Positions 1 through 10,600 of a stretch of 64,000 bases of DNA are shown here, one piece after another. Below the pieces are notes generated by a model that was not told the origin of the DNA, made no database searches, and saw only the letters and a list, made by a program, of their open reading frames with translations. Origin of the DNA: Ligustrum vulgare (Eukaryota > Streptophyta > Magnoliopsida > Lamiales > Oleaceae). How positions within the stretch are numbered: the stretch's first letter is position 1; every line of letters begins with the position of its first letter. The DNA is taken from NCBI GenBank assembly GCA_963555705.1, contig OY743190.1:36934929-36998928 (forward strand). Direction: 5' to 3'. Made by a program: the position numbers and the translations under genes.

Positions 1-1819
1 GCCTCGACCGGAATGTTGTCGGAATAACCCAGGAATCCGAATCCCCCAAGCCCCGGTTTTGAACCAAAATCGCCAAAGTTACTCCACCCACGCTTTGCCG
101 CTCGCACAAGACCACCCGCACTCCCCTGACGCGTTGTTGGCAAAGCCACCGACCAGAGAATGGCTGGTGACAGTTCGAGATGAAGGACATTCTGCCCTTC
201 GCAACTGAGTTCTCTCTCTGGTGAAAGAGAGAAAGAGAAATAAGGGGAAACCCTTTTTTTAAAATGTGAATTTTGTGAAATTATCCCTTAAGCCCCAAGT
301 TTTTTAAAAGTTATTTATTTTAGTCCCCGAGTTTTAAAACGCCTTAAAAAGTCCTTGCAGTTTTAAATATATTTTATTGGGCAGTCCACCAATGTTTTAA
401 ACCCAATAAATTAGCCCATGGAGTTCTTGTTCCCCACAGTCAGCCCACCAATTTCGAAAAGTCTTTTTCAGTCCCTAACCTTTTCAAATTTCAGTTTTAA
501 TAAATTTTCAATTAAGTCCCTAAATTTTACTTTATCATTTTTTTTTAAAAAAAAACTTTAAAATTTTGAAATACTAATTCAAGGCTTATTTACTTTTTTT
601 GGCTATACGAAACGTGCCGACGATTGAGAGGTTGAGGTTACTTCCCGCTCCACTTTTTACGTGACTCGAGATAAATTGATGTTGACTCGCTCCCACTAAT
701 TAGTTTATATTATAATTGCATGTGTTATGTGGATTTACGTGATTTATATGCTTAATTGCATGAGACAAGACAAGAATATCTCTTATGAGATAAGAAGAGA
801 AATTTATGTTATGCTTGAAATAACTTATATGTTTTATTTGCATAAGACAAAAATATGTTCATTTGCACTCACTTTGTGATGCCTATGATTAAGAAGAGAA
901 TGTCACTGTATTATTTGCATAATTATGTGTTCAATTATCTTATAAATTAATTATTGGCGATGAGTCTACTAAGTATTTCTTTTGAAATGCTCACTCTTTT
1001 ATTCTAACAACATTTAAAGATTTCGGAGACGGTGGGGAATGAAAGGTAGTGATGGCAAATATTAATTTTAAGTTATTTTGAAAGTCATGTTTATTGAACC
1101 ATGTTAATTCAACTTGTTGAGATTTGGAATTTCATGGAATGTTTTCAAGTAAATTTATTTAAATTTGAGTTACCGTTGCTAATTTCCAAATAAATATTGT
1201 AACACCCCAAATTCAAAATCTAAAACCTAGGCATGTTAACTTCCATTCACATTAATTGCGGAATTAAATCGTTTACACGACAAAAATGTTCATTTATCTA
1301 TTATAAAATTTTATCAAAATTTCGGTAGAGTCTCCTCTATAAATTGGACATAGCCAACCTGTAGAGGAGCATCAAAACCATTTTAAAAATTTAAAAGCAT
1401 CAATCACATTCATTATCGTCAAAACCAATTCATTCATTCCCCAAACTCCTCAAGCATAAGATTTCCCAAAAATCAACAGACATTTGACAATTGCAATAAG
1501 AGGTAATTTAACCCCTAATACGTTACCTATACGTAATCAAGACTAACTTCAACCAAAACATTATCAATAATAATAAACGAAGGAATAAATTTAATGATAA
1601 CTTGAATAAATTTAACTTTATTAATTAAGGCAACAGCAGGTACTGTCTGAGTCAGCCGCCAAGTGCTCTCCTCAGATCATCTAACTTTCATCACCTGAAA
1701 TGTTGGGGAGGGATTGGGGTGAGCTAAAGCTCAGTAAGTAAACTTTATGCATGAATGCATGCTTATGACATGAATGCTTTAAAAAATTCCATATATGTAT
1801 CCCCTTTTTCTTTACTTTC

Positions 1820-1895
1820 CAGAACATTCAAACTTTTCAAACTTTCACTTGACATTTCAAAACTTTCACTTGACATTTCAAAACTTTCACTTCAT
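1820..1895. repeat. 21-bp tandem repeat, about 3 copies
   Basis: Successive copies of a unit like AAACTTTCACTTGACATTTC occur inside element B just upstream of the hairpin array. The last copy is truncated. Confidence 0.8.
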
Positions 1896-1984
1896 TTCCA
1901 TCGTGAGCTCACTTGGTGTAACTTCTAGTCAATCAGAATACAGTGGGCAATGACTTATTTGGAACCAGATTAACATGCGCATTT

Positions 1985-2106
1985 CCACCGCAAAGCGGTT
2001 TAACATTCACTTTCCCACCGCAAAGCAGTGTAACATTCACTTTCCCACCGCAAAGCGGTTTAACAGTCCACCGTAAACGGTTGAACATTCCGTCGCAAAG
2101 CGACTT
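1985..2106. repeat. Array of five micro-hairpins of the form NNNNN-AAA-NNNNN
   Basis: Five short inverted repeats recur about every 22-30 bp: ACCGC-AAA-GCGGT (1987-1999), a one-base-broken copy (2017-2028), ACCGC-AAA-GCGGT (2047-2059), ACCGT-AA-ACGGT (2070-2081) and GTCGC-AAA-GCGAC (2092-2104). The spacers share TTTAACATTCACTTTCCC. The 73-74-residue ORFs that cross this array on both strands are products of the repeat. Confidence 0.85.
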
Positions 2107-3232
2107 AATTCGGGTACGCCGGTCCCCCGCGCCCCATTTCCCACTCGCAACTTTCATGAACTAGAAGTACACCCATTCTTTCTTTAAAAAATCAGGATAC
2201 ATAACTTTTGAATAAACTTGCACCTTGACACATTTCTTTCATTTAAAAACATTTCACTTCCCAATTTCGATGCCAATGCATGCTTGATGATGCAATGACA
2301 TGATAATGTGCATGCTTGAACATTCTTCATAATAACATATACTTCCACAAGGTAAATGAAATTCATCAAGGCAAGTAAGTTGCAAGACAGTCATTTACAC
2401 ATAACTTTCACATTTACATTCAACTTTGATGAAATAGGGGGAAGTTTAGTTACCTGTAGTCCTCAGTAGTTACTTTGCTAAATGTGCAGGTGGAGGTCTT
2501 GGTTTCCCGCAACATCAATGTACCGTTTCTCCTAATTAATTTCCATTCATTAACAAAATATGACTTTTAGTGAAAAACCACATTTAACACTCTTAAATGA
2601 GGTCGAGACTTTCACGTGACTCGTATTTTAGCCAACACATTTAGCACTACATATAATATCATACTCGAAGTAATACATTAAGTTCAAGGAAAATTTTTGG
2701 AAATCTTACTTATCAATTTCACAAATCAAGTCAAGCATCCTTATTCAAACAATTGATCTTGAACTAAAATTTATAACTTTGAACATAACTTACATTTAAA
2801 CTAACTTGTTTCAAAAAGGTTAAAGTTTACTCTCTTATACCATTATCCCAAAATTCCAAAAATTACACAAGTTTGTTTAAATGGTCATATACATATTCGT
2901 GATCATATATACATACATTCACACCTCAAATTTAATATTATAGCACCCAAATTAATAAAAAAAATTCATGAATATATACCTATGCCCACAAAAATCCAAA
3001 CTTTATACATATATATACACGCATCTATACATACATAATAATATATACATTCATATACATCAATACTCATTCACATAACATCATAAATTCCCAAATTCAT
3101 GGTTAAACTCGAAATTACACAAAAATTAGAATCTGAAATTAACTGAAATATCTGAATTTATGCATATCAAGTGTATACATACATTATTTACATAGAATTT
3201 ATACATATATACATGTGTGTATCGAATTATGG

Positions 3233-3480
3233 GCGTGTGTGTGTGTGAAATCGCGTGGAACCGTGTGTGTGTGTGTGTGCGGTTCGCGGGTGTGTGTGTG
3301 TGCGTGAGGAGAAAAGGGAAAAGGGGGAAGAGGGGGAGAGCTACTACCGTGGTGGTGGTCGGCGTCGCGATCGGTTTAGAGAGAGAGTGATCGAGAGCGA
3401 GAGGTGAGTCGAGGGAGAGGGAGGCGAAAACGAGAGAGAGAGCGCGATGGAGAAGAGAGAGACCGAGAGCGAGCGTTAGT
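3233..3480. repeat. GT microsatellite followed by GA-rich tract
   Basis: An interrupted (GT)n runs over 3233-3303 and is followed by a purine-rich GAGA tract to about 3475, both within element B. No other signal is visible. Confidence 0.85.
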
Positions 3481-4016
3481 GAGGAGTAGGTTAGGGTTAG
3501 GTCTTATTAATCTTTTGAAAATTGCAACTCAGTCCTTCAATTCTCCTCTTTTGTTTAAGTAAGTCAATAAGTTCTATATACCCTCGTTTGACACTAAACT
3601 TCCCCCCCAAATTTCAAATTGGCACAATAAAAATAGAAACTAACATGCTGAGGCAATAAAACAATTATTTACATAGAATTGCACGTAATTAATTTAAATA
3701 ACTAATTTATAATCTTTCGAATTGGTACATTGATCGAGACGGCGTCCAAGTCCTTCCACTGCAAAAATAAACCCAATCATAGACATTAAAGATCATATAA
3801 TTATAATTTATAATAACATTTATCACAATATTACGTGAAATTTAAAATTGCACGAGAAATAAAAAGTGGTCTTACAAATATTTTTTAAAATTTTGTTTTT
3901 TTTTTCGCAATATTTTGTTAAATTGTTAGTTTTTAAGGATGACGTGACGTTCCGTATTTTACGGAATTCGGGGCATTACACATAAAAACCACTTCAATGA
4001 ATCTTGTGGGACTTTA

Positions 4017-4018
<2 letters not shown>

Positions 4019-4115
<97 letters not shown>

Positions 4116-4131
4116 AATAAATAAATAAAAT
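4019..4131. repeat. AAT/AAAT microsatellite
   Basis: About thirty ATA repeats run directly into an AAAT repeat. The poly-Leu 60-residue ORF on the minus strand is a translation of this repeat and not a gene. Confidence 0.97.
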
Positions 4132-4149
4132 GGCTTGACAAAATAGCAC

Positions 4150-4680
4150 AACCTTAAAAGTTATTTCCCTAAAATCACAAAGTCAAGGACTTGACCCTTC
4201 TTTGATAGAGTAATTTACAAGGCCGGCTTGGAAGCACGACCATTACAAATTATTCTCTAAAATCACAAAGTGAAGGGCTTGACCCTTCTTGCTAGGGTAA
4301 TTTACAAGGTTGGCCTGGAAGCACCACCTTCACAAATTATTCTCCAAAATCACAAAGTCATTGGCTTGACCCTTCTTTGTTAGAATAATTTACAAGGTAG
4401 GCCTAGAAGCACGATCTTCACAAATTATTTTTCAAAATCACAAAGTCAAGGGCTTTACATTTCTTTGTAAAATAATTTACAAGGTCGTCCTGGAGGTACG
4501 ACCTTCTCAAATTATTCTCCGAAATAAAAAAGGGTTTGACCCTTCTTTACAAGAATAATTTACAAGGTCATCCTGGAAGCACAACATTCACAAATGATTT
4601 TTCAAAATCACAGTCAAAGTACTTGAAACTTTTTTCAGAATAAGTTACAAGCCCGATCAATTGAGCACGACCTTGTAGAT
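4150..4680. repeat. About 86-bp minisatellite, six diverged copies
   Basis: Each unit contains AAAATCACAAAGTC, then GGCTTGACCCTTCTT, then ATAATTTACAAGGT, then GAAGCACGA and TCACAAATTATT. Copies start near 4164, 4255, 4343, 4429, 4517 and 4601 and diverge progressively toward the right. The whole block lies upstream of the TATA-like box at 5354, so it could be the U3 of a decayed LTR. Confidence 0.8.
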
Positions 4681-4889
4681 GATTCTTTTAGGTCCACAAG
4701 TAGAAAGCATGTCCAATCAATGACTGTTCAGCTCCTCACAAGTAATCAAATATATTATTTGGGAAAATGCATGACTGTTTTCTATCATAAATGCGCCAAG
4801 AGATCTAATCCCGATCTCTCTAACACATTTGGGCCAATGATCAGTCTAAATTTTCGATCTCTTCAATTACAACATAAGGTTGTGAAATC

Positions 4890-5135
4890 AGATGTCAATG
4901 TTGTCCTTCTTGTCAAGGTCGGCCATTTTGTCAACTTGGGCCTTTTTGTGAAGGTCGGTCTTCTTTTCAAGGTTGTCCATTTGTCAACGTCGGCCTCCTT
5001 CTTGTCAAAGTCGGCCATTTTGTTAAGGTTGGCCTTCATTTTTCAAGGTCGGTCTTTTTGTCAACGTCGGCCTTCTTGTCAAGGTCATCCCTTTTGTCAA
5101 GATTGGCCTTCTTACTCAAGCTCGGTCTTGTTTGG
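4890..5135. repeat. Minisatellite built on TCAAGGTCGGCC
   Basis: About ten irregular repeats of a CTTGTCAAGGTCGGCCTT-like core. The 140-residue ORF at 4720-5142 (LVKVGHF, LFVKVGL, FQGRSFC...) is a translation of the repeat. The core resembles the reverse complement of the GGCCTTGAAAAAGG repeat in the Gypsy leader at 26219-26550. Confidence 0.75.
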
Positions 5136-5229
5136 CCCTTAAGGCCCACATAAGATTATTGTGGATTACTCTTAATTTCTGACTTCATAAATGGGCCATA
5201 TCTTGGACCCAACAAATTAGATATACACC

Positions 5230-5620
5230 TAATATTCGAAAGCTACTTCTTATAAAAAGAAATCCAATCCCTACAAGGACTTTCTTCTACAAGGTAAATC
5301 CATTCAAAAAGGACTCCTACTCCTAATAGGAGAAGGTAACGAGCTTTAACCCCTATAAATAGAGCTTATTTGATCAAATACAATTGATTCATCATCAACA
5401 TAATTACTAGCTTCACATTTCTATATCTACTTTCTCTCTTTAGAAAACTAATTCTTACACCGGAGGGACGACGTGGAGAATCCTCCTCGCCTGTTTTGCA
5501 AGTTAAAGGTGAATCAATCCATCTTTTCCAGTGATCAAACAGCTTCAGATCTTGCCACATCAGGGTTAGGAAATTTTACAACATCAACATATATTCGTCT
5601 ACCGCACTATCTAAAAAACT
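5230..5620 (+). promoter_or_regulatory. LTR-like promoter remnant with TATA box
   Basis: TATAAAT at 5354-5360 sits about 100 bp upstream of a block (GGAGGGACGACGTGGAGAAT, near 5462) that looks like the R/U5 part of plant Gypsy LTRs. With the two minisatellites upstream it probably forms a decayed LTR. I could not fix TG/CA ends, a primer binding site or a duplication, so this is inference. Confidence 0.35.
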
Positions 5621-6470
5621 CTCATAAGCTTCAACATGGTGCAATAGATATAGTCAACAGAATATAAGTCCACGTTCTAAAAGTCATACCTACCATCGTT
5701 TGATGTTGCTTCAAAGAATTTCTCTGGACTGAAAGAGGTTCCTATTAACTCTTGCAATTTCTTTCCAGTAAATTTAAAGTAATAAATGTGCCAAATTTTA
5801 AGTATGTGAGACTAAATCTAGAAAAGTATACTGGGAAACTAAATTAAAATGTTCCACAAAATTATGAAATAAGTATAGTCTGTCCAATTGAAAACCCAGG
5901 TAAGAAATAATAAGAAGTCCAAATTACTAACTTATCACAAATCAATTCAATTCAAAATATTAATAAAAAATCTTTAAGATATTAAATTATCAATACAATT
6001 AAACTAACGTTCATATTCCATTACCAAGCTTGCATAAATAGCTACAAAATCAAGTATGACATAAATATATATAAATAGATATACCGAGAGACTAAGTATG
6101 TTCATGTAGTTCGGCAAGGACAGAGTCGGAGGTGGACTGGTGGCAGTTCTTGAATATTCAGTTGAGTCTATTTTCAAAAACCTCTAGTTCAAGTTCTGAC
6201 GTACTCACTTCAAGAATAAGCTATTTCCCAACCTGCATAAGCAAGGAAATTAAGATTAATGATTCACCACTTTAATGAAAAAAAAAAATTGTAAAAATTT
6301 CAGAAGTGAAATACGAATTAATGTGTTGGTGTTGAGATTGGAGGTTATAGGTTGGGTGGAGAAAGAGAGACTGTAGGATCTACACACTTTTAGTAACTTC
6401 ATTCAATTCAACAATCCACTAAGAATGCCAACATCAACCAATCCGAATTACAACCAATATGTAGGCTTAC
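5621..6470. other. AT-rich intergenic sequence, nothing recognised
   Basis: No ORF with protein-like composition, no RNA gene and no clear element ends are seen. A T-rich tract and several ATAAAT stretches are the only features. Confidence 0.6.
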
Positions 6471-7080
6471 TGTTGTCATAAATTTTAAACACTCGCAAGC
6501 GCGGGAATCAATTGCAGTAAAGAAAAGTGATTGCAAGGTCGAACCCACAGGAACTGAATACTTTTAGGAAGTGCAATTTAATCTTATTTAACTATTATTC
6601 TAGCTAGTTGAGGAAAAGAATCAATTTGTTTGAATTGCTTGAAACTAAATAATCATAAATAAAACAAGATTGCAATTTTTTTAAAGAAATTTAATAAAAT
6701 ACAAATTACTAAGGTTTTAGAAACGACTACAATTTAACAACACAATTACTTAGTTATTAATTAATTCCGGAATTCAAGCAACAAATAAAAATAAATTTAT
6801 CGTTACCTTTAGATTTAACAATTATGCCCAATATATATTAGCATTTCTAATGTAAATTCTTCTTTCACTTCTGATGAGAACCGAGAAAGTCAAACCTCGA
6901 TGCGGGTGTCTGTGGGACCCATGACGAGATCCGATGCCAAGGAGGTTCAAGATTCGAGACTAAATAATGTGAATAAGTCGATTCCCGTTTGTGCGTCCCG
7001 AAGCGGCGAAGTGGCAAACAATTTTTTCTAGACGGATTGAGCAGAGCTTTTGAGTATTTAGCCGAAGTCGACACGAAATC
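6471..7080 (-). mobile_element. LTR-like remnant, reverse orientation
   Basis: The block around 6490-6560 (ACTCGCAAGCGCGGGAATC, later AAGGTCGAACCCACAGGAA) resembles the reverse complement of the U5 end of Athila-type LTRs. The clear example in this window is the GTGGGATCGACAATCC...GTGCGCTTGCGG block at 38010-38070. TGTTGTCATAAA near 6471 may be its end. No duplication was found. The 69-residue minus-strand ORF at 6865-7074 is not recognised. Confidence 0.35.
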
Positions 7081-7089
7081 ACTTTAATC

Positions 7090-7561
7090 GATTTTCAATT
7101 CTCGATTTATTTAACCAATATCCAACAAAATTTTCTGGCAGAAAATGGTGGAAAAATATGCCAAAAAAAAAAAAGTGGTCACTGATATCACCAAAATGGC
7201 TAGATATTTGTGCTTATAAAAATAAGAGTTCTTTCGAAAAGGTAACACATTATCCTTTTCCGTTGATAAGAATTGAATGTACAGAAATACTAGGACAATC
7301 CTAGATATTTGTCCTTATATGGGCAGAAATGGGACTATCAATTTTGTCCTTGTATGTACAGAAATGGGAAGGAGATAGTTGTCCTTATATTTACTACCTT
7401 CCGTTTTTAGCATATATAAACACTGAGTCGTTGGTTCGCTGAAACTCGGTCTATCTTTTCTTTCCCTCTTTTCCATGCACCTGTGCTTCCATTCAGTTCT
7501 CTTTTTTATTTAAGAAATAGAATCCGAAATACATAATTTAATTTATATAAAAAACGAAGAG
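7090..7561 (+). promoter_or_regulatory. Candidate promoter and 5' leader of the GABA-T-like gene
   Basis: TATATAAA at 7423-7430 lies about 130 bp upstream of the proposed ATG (7562), so transcription would start near 7455. Upstream are about four imperfect repeats of TTGTCCTTATAT with CAGAAATGGG (7200-7395). The leader is pyrimidine-rich at first and then AT-rich. It contains a 12-codon upstream ORF (ATG at 7475, TAA ending at 7513), which could dampen translation. All of this is sequence reading; no transcript evidence is available. Confidence 0.5.
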
Positions 7562-7606
7562 ATGATTAACAGTTTTCTTCAATCCACTTTCAGGAAAGCT
7601 AGCCAG
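7562..7606 (+). CDS. GABA-T-like exon 1 (start codon, transit peptide start)
   Basis: It encodes 15 residues ([15 protein letters not shown]) followed by a GTATTC donor in phase 0. The length, the phase and the MxxxSxxRxxxxxxQ look fit the first exon of plant GABA-T as I recall it: a short, basic, Ser-rich start of a mitochondrial presequence. A TATA box and pyrimidine-rich leader precede it. Exon 2 begins in phase 0, as required. Being only 45 bp and 43.9 kb from exon 2, it could be coincidental, and that is the main doubt. Confidence 0.6.
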
Positions 7607-10600
7607 GTATTCCCATGTGTATACTTATTTTGATTATTCTGTAGTGGGTTTGTTTGTTGCGTGCCTATGTTTGGTAAAAGTTATTGTTATGAATAAAAAA
7701 TGTGATGTTTTCTAAATAAATATGTGATTGAAAAGTATGTACGATTGAAAAATGTGTATGATTAAAAATTTAATTTGAAAATTGTTTTGTTTATGTTTAT
7801 AAATAGTTTACCAAACGGATGATATGTATCGAAAATAATATAATGCCACGGTGAAAATATGTTATATTTTCCACCACCAATGTGGTGCTCCACGTGTTGA
7901 CAAAAATTGAAAAAAATAAATATATAAAAAATACCTTAAGGTATGAGGCAGCACTACATTGAGAGACTAGGGATGGTAAAATAGCTGGTCACAAACCGCT
8001 CGGGCTCAGCTGGGCTCGGATAAGGCTCAGGTTTAATTTGACTCGTAGCTCGAGCTAGCTTAGTTTTTGTTTTTTTTTTTTCCTAAAGACGGACTTTGGC
8101 TCAACCCGGCTTGAGTAAAAAAAAAAGCCCGGCCAAAAAGCTCGACTCCTGAAATTCGACCGCGAGATATATATATATATATATTTAATAATATATTTAA
8201 TAACAAAATTTTTTGGGTTTTTTTCTATAAAAATAAAATAAAATTTATAATCTCGAGACTCAATCCAGTTTTGCTCGAAAAAGCTTGAGCCAAGCCTAAT
8301 TTTGGGAACGAGATCAGCTCGAGCCAAAAAAAAAGTCCACCCATAAAAACTCTAGTCGAGCTTTGAACTTCGGCTCGTAGTGCGACTCAACTCGTTGACA
8401 TTCTCAAGTAGGTACATGTTATGTTACCTACCGTGGGCATTAGAATGAAACTACTTCATGTATAGCAATATATTTTTGTTGGTCAACTTAAAATCTTAAA
8501 TTATAAAATGTTCCAGTGAATAACGTACTTTTCTAATGCATCATTTTTTTTTATATATCTACTATCTCAATCTAAATTTATTCCTGTTAAAATTAAAAAA
8601 AAATTATATTTATCCATATTACATTTCATTATTATCTTTATTAAATTAATTATTTTTAAAAGGAATTGTAAGTTGACAATAGTGAAACAAGTAATAAATT
8701 GAAATTGAAGAGTTCGAGTTGTCGATCCTATAAATACTATTTTATCTAGTATTAGCATTGATTAATAAAAACCTAATCTAAGAAAGACACAAGATTTGAT
8801 GTTTAATCTACTAACTTATTGAAAGAAAATAATTATAGAAGTCTACTAAATATGCAAAAATCAAGAATTGAGTTTTCTATTTGAAGTGAAGACGTGACGA
8901 TTGTAACATAGTTATCATAATTAATTTATCATCTCATGTTTTCTTTTTAAAGCTGTATTTAAGTAAATTCACAATTATATCTTATTTTCCTTCTTCAATT
9001 TAAATTAGTTATATATAATTAGGTCAACCTCATATCTCTACGTTGAGTCAGAAAATCATAACAACCACAACAACATATCTCACCATTTTATTAAATTGTC
9101 GAAATTTATTATGTGATCTTGATAAGTGACTCACTTCTATATTCGTTATAACTCACAAATCAATTAATTGTTGATCAAGCAATTCATGCATTAAAATCAA
9201 AAATAAAATTGAATTGCACCTTGAATTGTTGTTAATCTACTCCCTTTTGTGGTGAATTATTAGCCTCAAAATAAGCCTCCCCAATGCATATTGAAATAGA
9301 TATTTATAAGTTCACAAATCCATAAATCCGTACCAAAGTCAATCCAAGAATAGGTCAAAGAGAATCTTAATTACCATAACAGAACCGGATTTCTTGCAAC
9401 CAGATTGCCCCTTACGTGTTTAGCTATTCAGTTCTTCCTTTCTTCGGCCTGCCTTGCGATTGCAGAGCTTATAGCCTATGTGATCGCATAGGCTATCATG
9501 TTCCTTTTACGTTGATTGAAATTGCACATTCAGTCTTCCAACTCTCTAGCTTCTTCGATTCAGTCCCTATATTTTCGTTTCACTTTGATCATCTTATAAT
9601 TGCATCACTAGTCCTTCTGCTTTTGGAAATTTCAAGTTCCATCCCACTATGCCATTGTTGTATGATTTTGATCATTTTTCCTCTTTAAGCCTAGAAGACA
9701 TGCATACAAATTTGAATTTTTCATATCAAATAAAATAAACACACAATTTAAAATTTTCACATTCTAAATTACTCACAGTTGTCATTTTTAAGATTGAAAT
9801 AAGTATAAAAACATACTTATCAAATCTCTCAAAGTTCAACTCTTGTTCAGAGCCTTCAGATATTGCGTGCCCTTGTGCGAACATTTGAAATGATAACTTG
9901 TAAAGAAAAAAAAATTTGCCCTACATTCAATTTTTTCATTAAGTGCCATATAATTAAAATAAATAAAAATTGGTGCCCCTATAACGTTGAGGCCCTGTAA
10001 GATCGCACCTCTGGCTCGCCCTCAGTGTCGTCTCTTGTTCGTCCTCGAATAAGCAAATAAGATAAAGTATATACAATCATTCAAGTAATGTACTAAACTG
10101 TAACAAAACTATTGACACTGGAGAGTCATAGGTTCCAAGAAAAAAAACAATCCTCAAATTAAGCTAATATCAATATTGGTCAATTAATGCAAAAGGGTAG
10201 CGAGTACAGATTTTAAATTAAAGCTATGTTCGGTAATATTATAGCAATTATAAATTAATTTATTTATAGTTTTGAGGTAAAATATGTGGTTAAAAAGTGA
10301 AGAGAGAAAATGTATGTGACTAAAAAATGATTTGAGAAATTGTTTTGTTTATAAATTGTAATGATTACGTTAAATAACAGAAGCTAAACGGTCAAGATCA
10401 TAAGTCCCAACTATGCTCTACATACCCAGAGAGCGCAAAACTATCCCTTCAACGTATGTTAAAAAAACAAAAAAACTGTAACAATCACGTCATCCACTCA
10501 AAGAGTAAGATATTCATCTTATCAAGTTCGTGTTTTCATCAAACTTGAAGCTCAGGAACTACCAAAGAAATTTTCTCCTCCCCGTCACGGGGAGGAATCC

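Larger units (their letters stand above)
1198..3876 (+). mobile_element. LTR-like element B (2.7 kb, probable solo LTR) with TSD aatat
   Basis: It starts TGTAACACCCC and ends GGTCTTACA, so it has TG...CA ends that are roughly inverted (TGTAA/TTACA). It is flanked by a perfect 5-bp duplication, aatat (1193-1197 and 3877-3881). That combination is the hallmark of LTR-retrotransposon integration. It interrupts element A: the two A halves align continuously with the 53830 copy when B is removed. There are no convincing ORFs. It carries internal tandem repeats (1820-1890), micro-hairpins (1987-2104), a GT microsatellite (3233-3303) and a GA-rich tract (3375-3475). Strand is arbitrary, since no domain fixes orientation. 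Confidence 0.75.
1..3980 (-). mobile_element. LTR-like element A, split by element B, left end outside window
   Basis: Positions 1-1197 and 3877-3980 together match, in reverse orientation, the left half of the 2.2-kb element at 53830-56008. The shared parts are the subterminal block near 3900-3980 (TTCGCAATA, then GACGTTCC, then GGGGCATTACA at the end), the block around 700-1000 and the block around 250-600. The end at 3980 is ...TTACA, and its reverse complement starts TGTAATGCCCC, compared with TGTAACGCCCC at 53830. No coding capacity is visible. Element B lies inside it. Because the left end is outside the window, no target duplication can be checked for A itself. It is probably an LTR (solo or part of a larger element); the relationship to 53830-56008 is seen directly, the LTR status is inferred. 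Confidence 0.7.

Noticed and set aside
3959..4141. Poly-Leu ORF resembling a membrane segment
   Set aside because: Translation of the AAT microsatellite.
4720..5142. 140-residue ORF with KVGHF/LVKVG repeats
   Set aside because: Translation of the TCAAGGTCGGCC minisatellite.
9416..9688. 90-residue hydrophobic ORF
   Set aside because: Made of phrases common in plant LTR non-coding DNA; no start context, neighbours or homology recognised.
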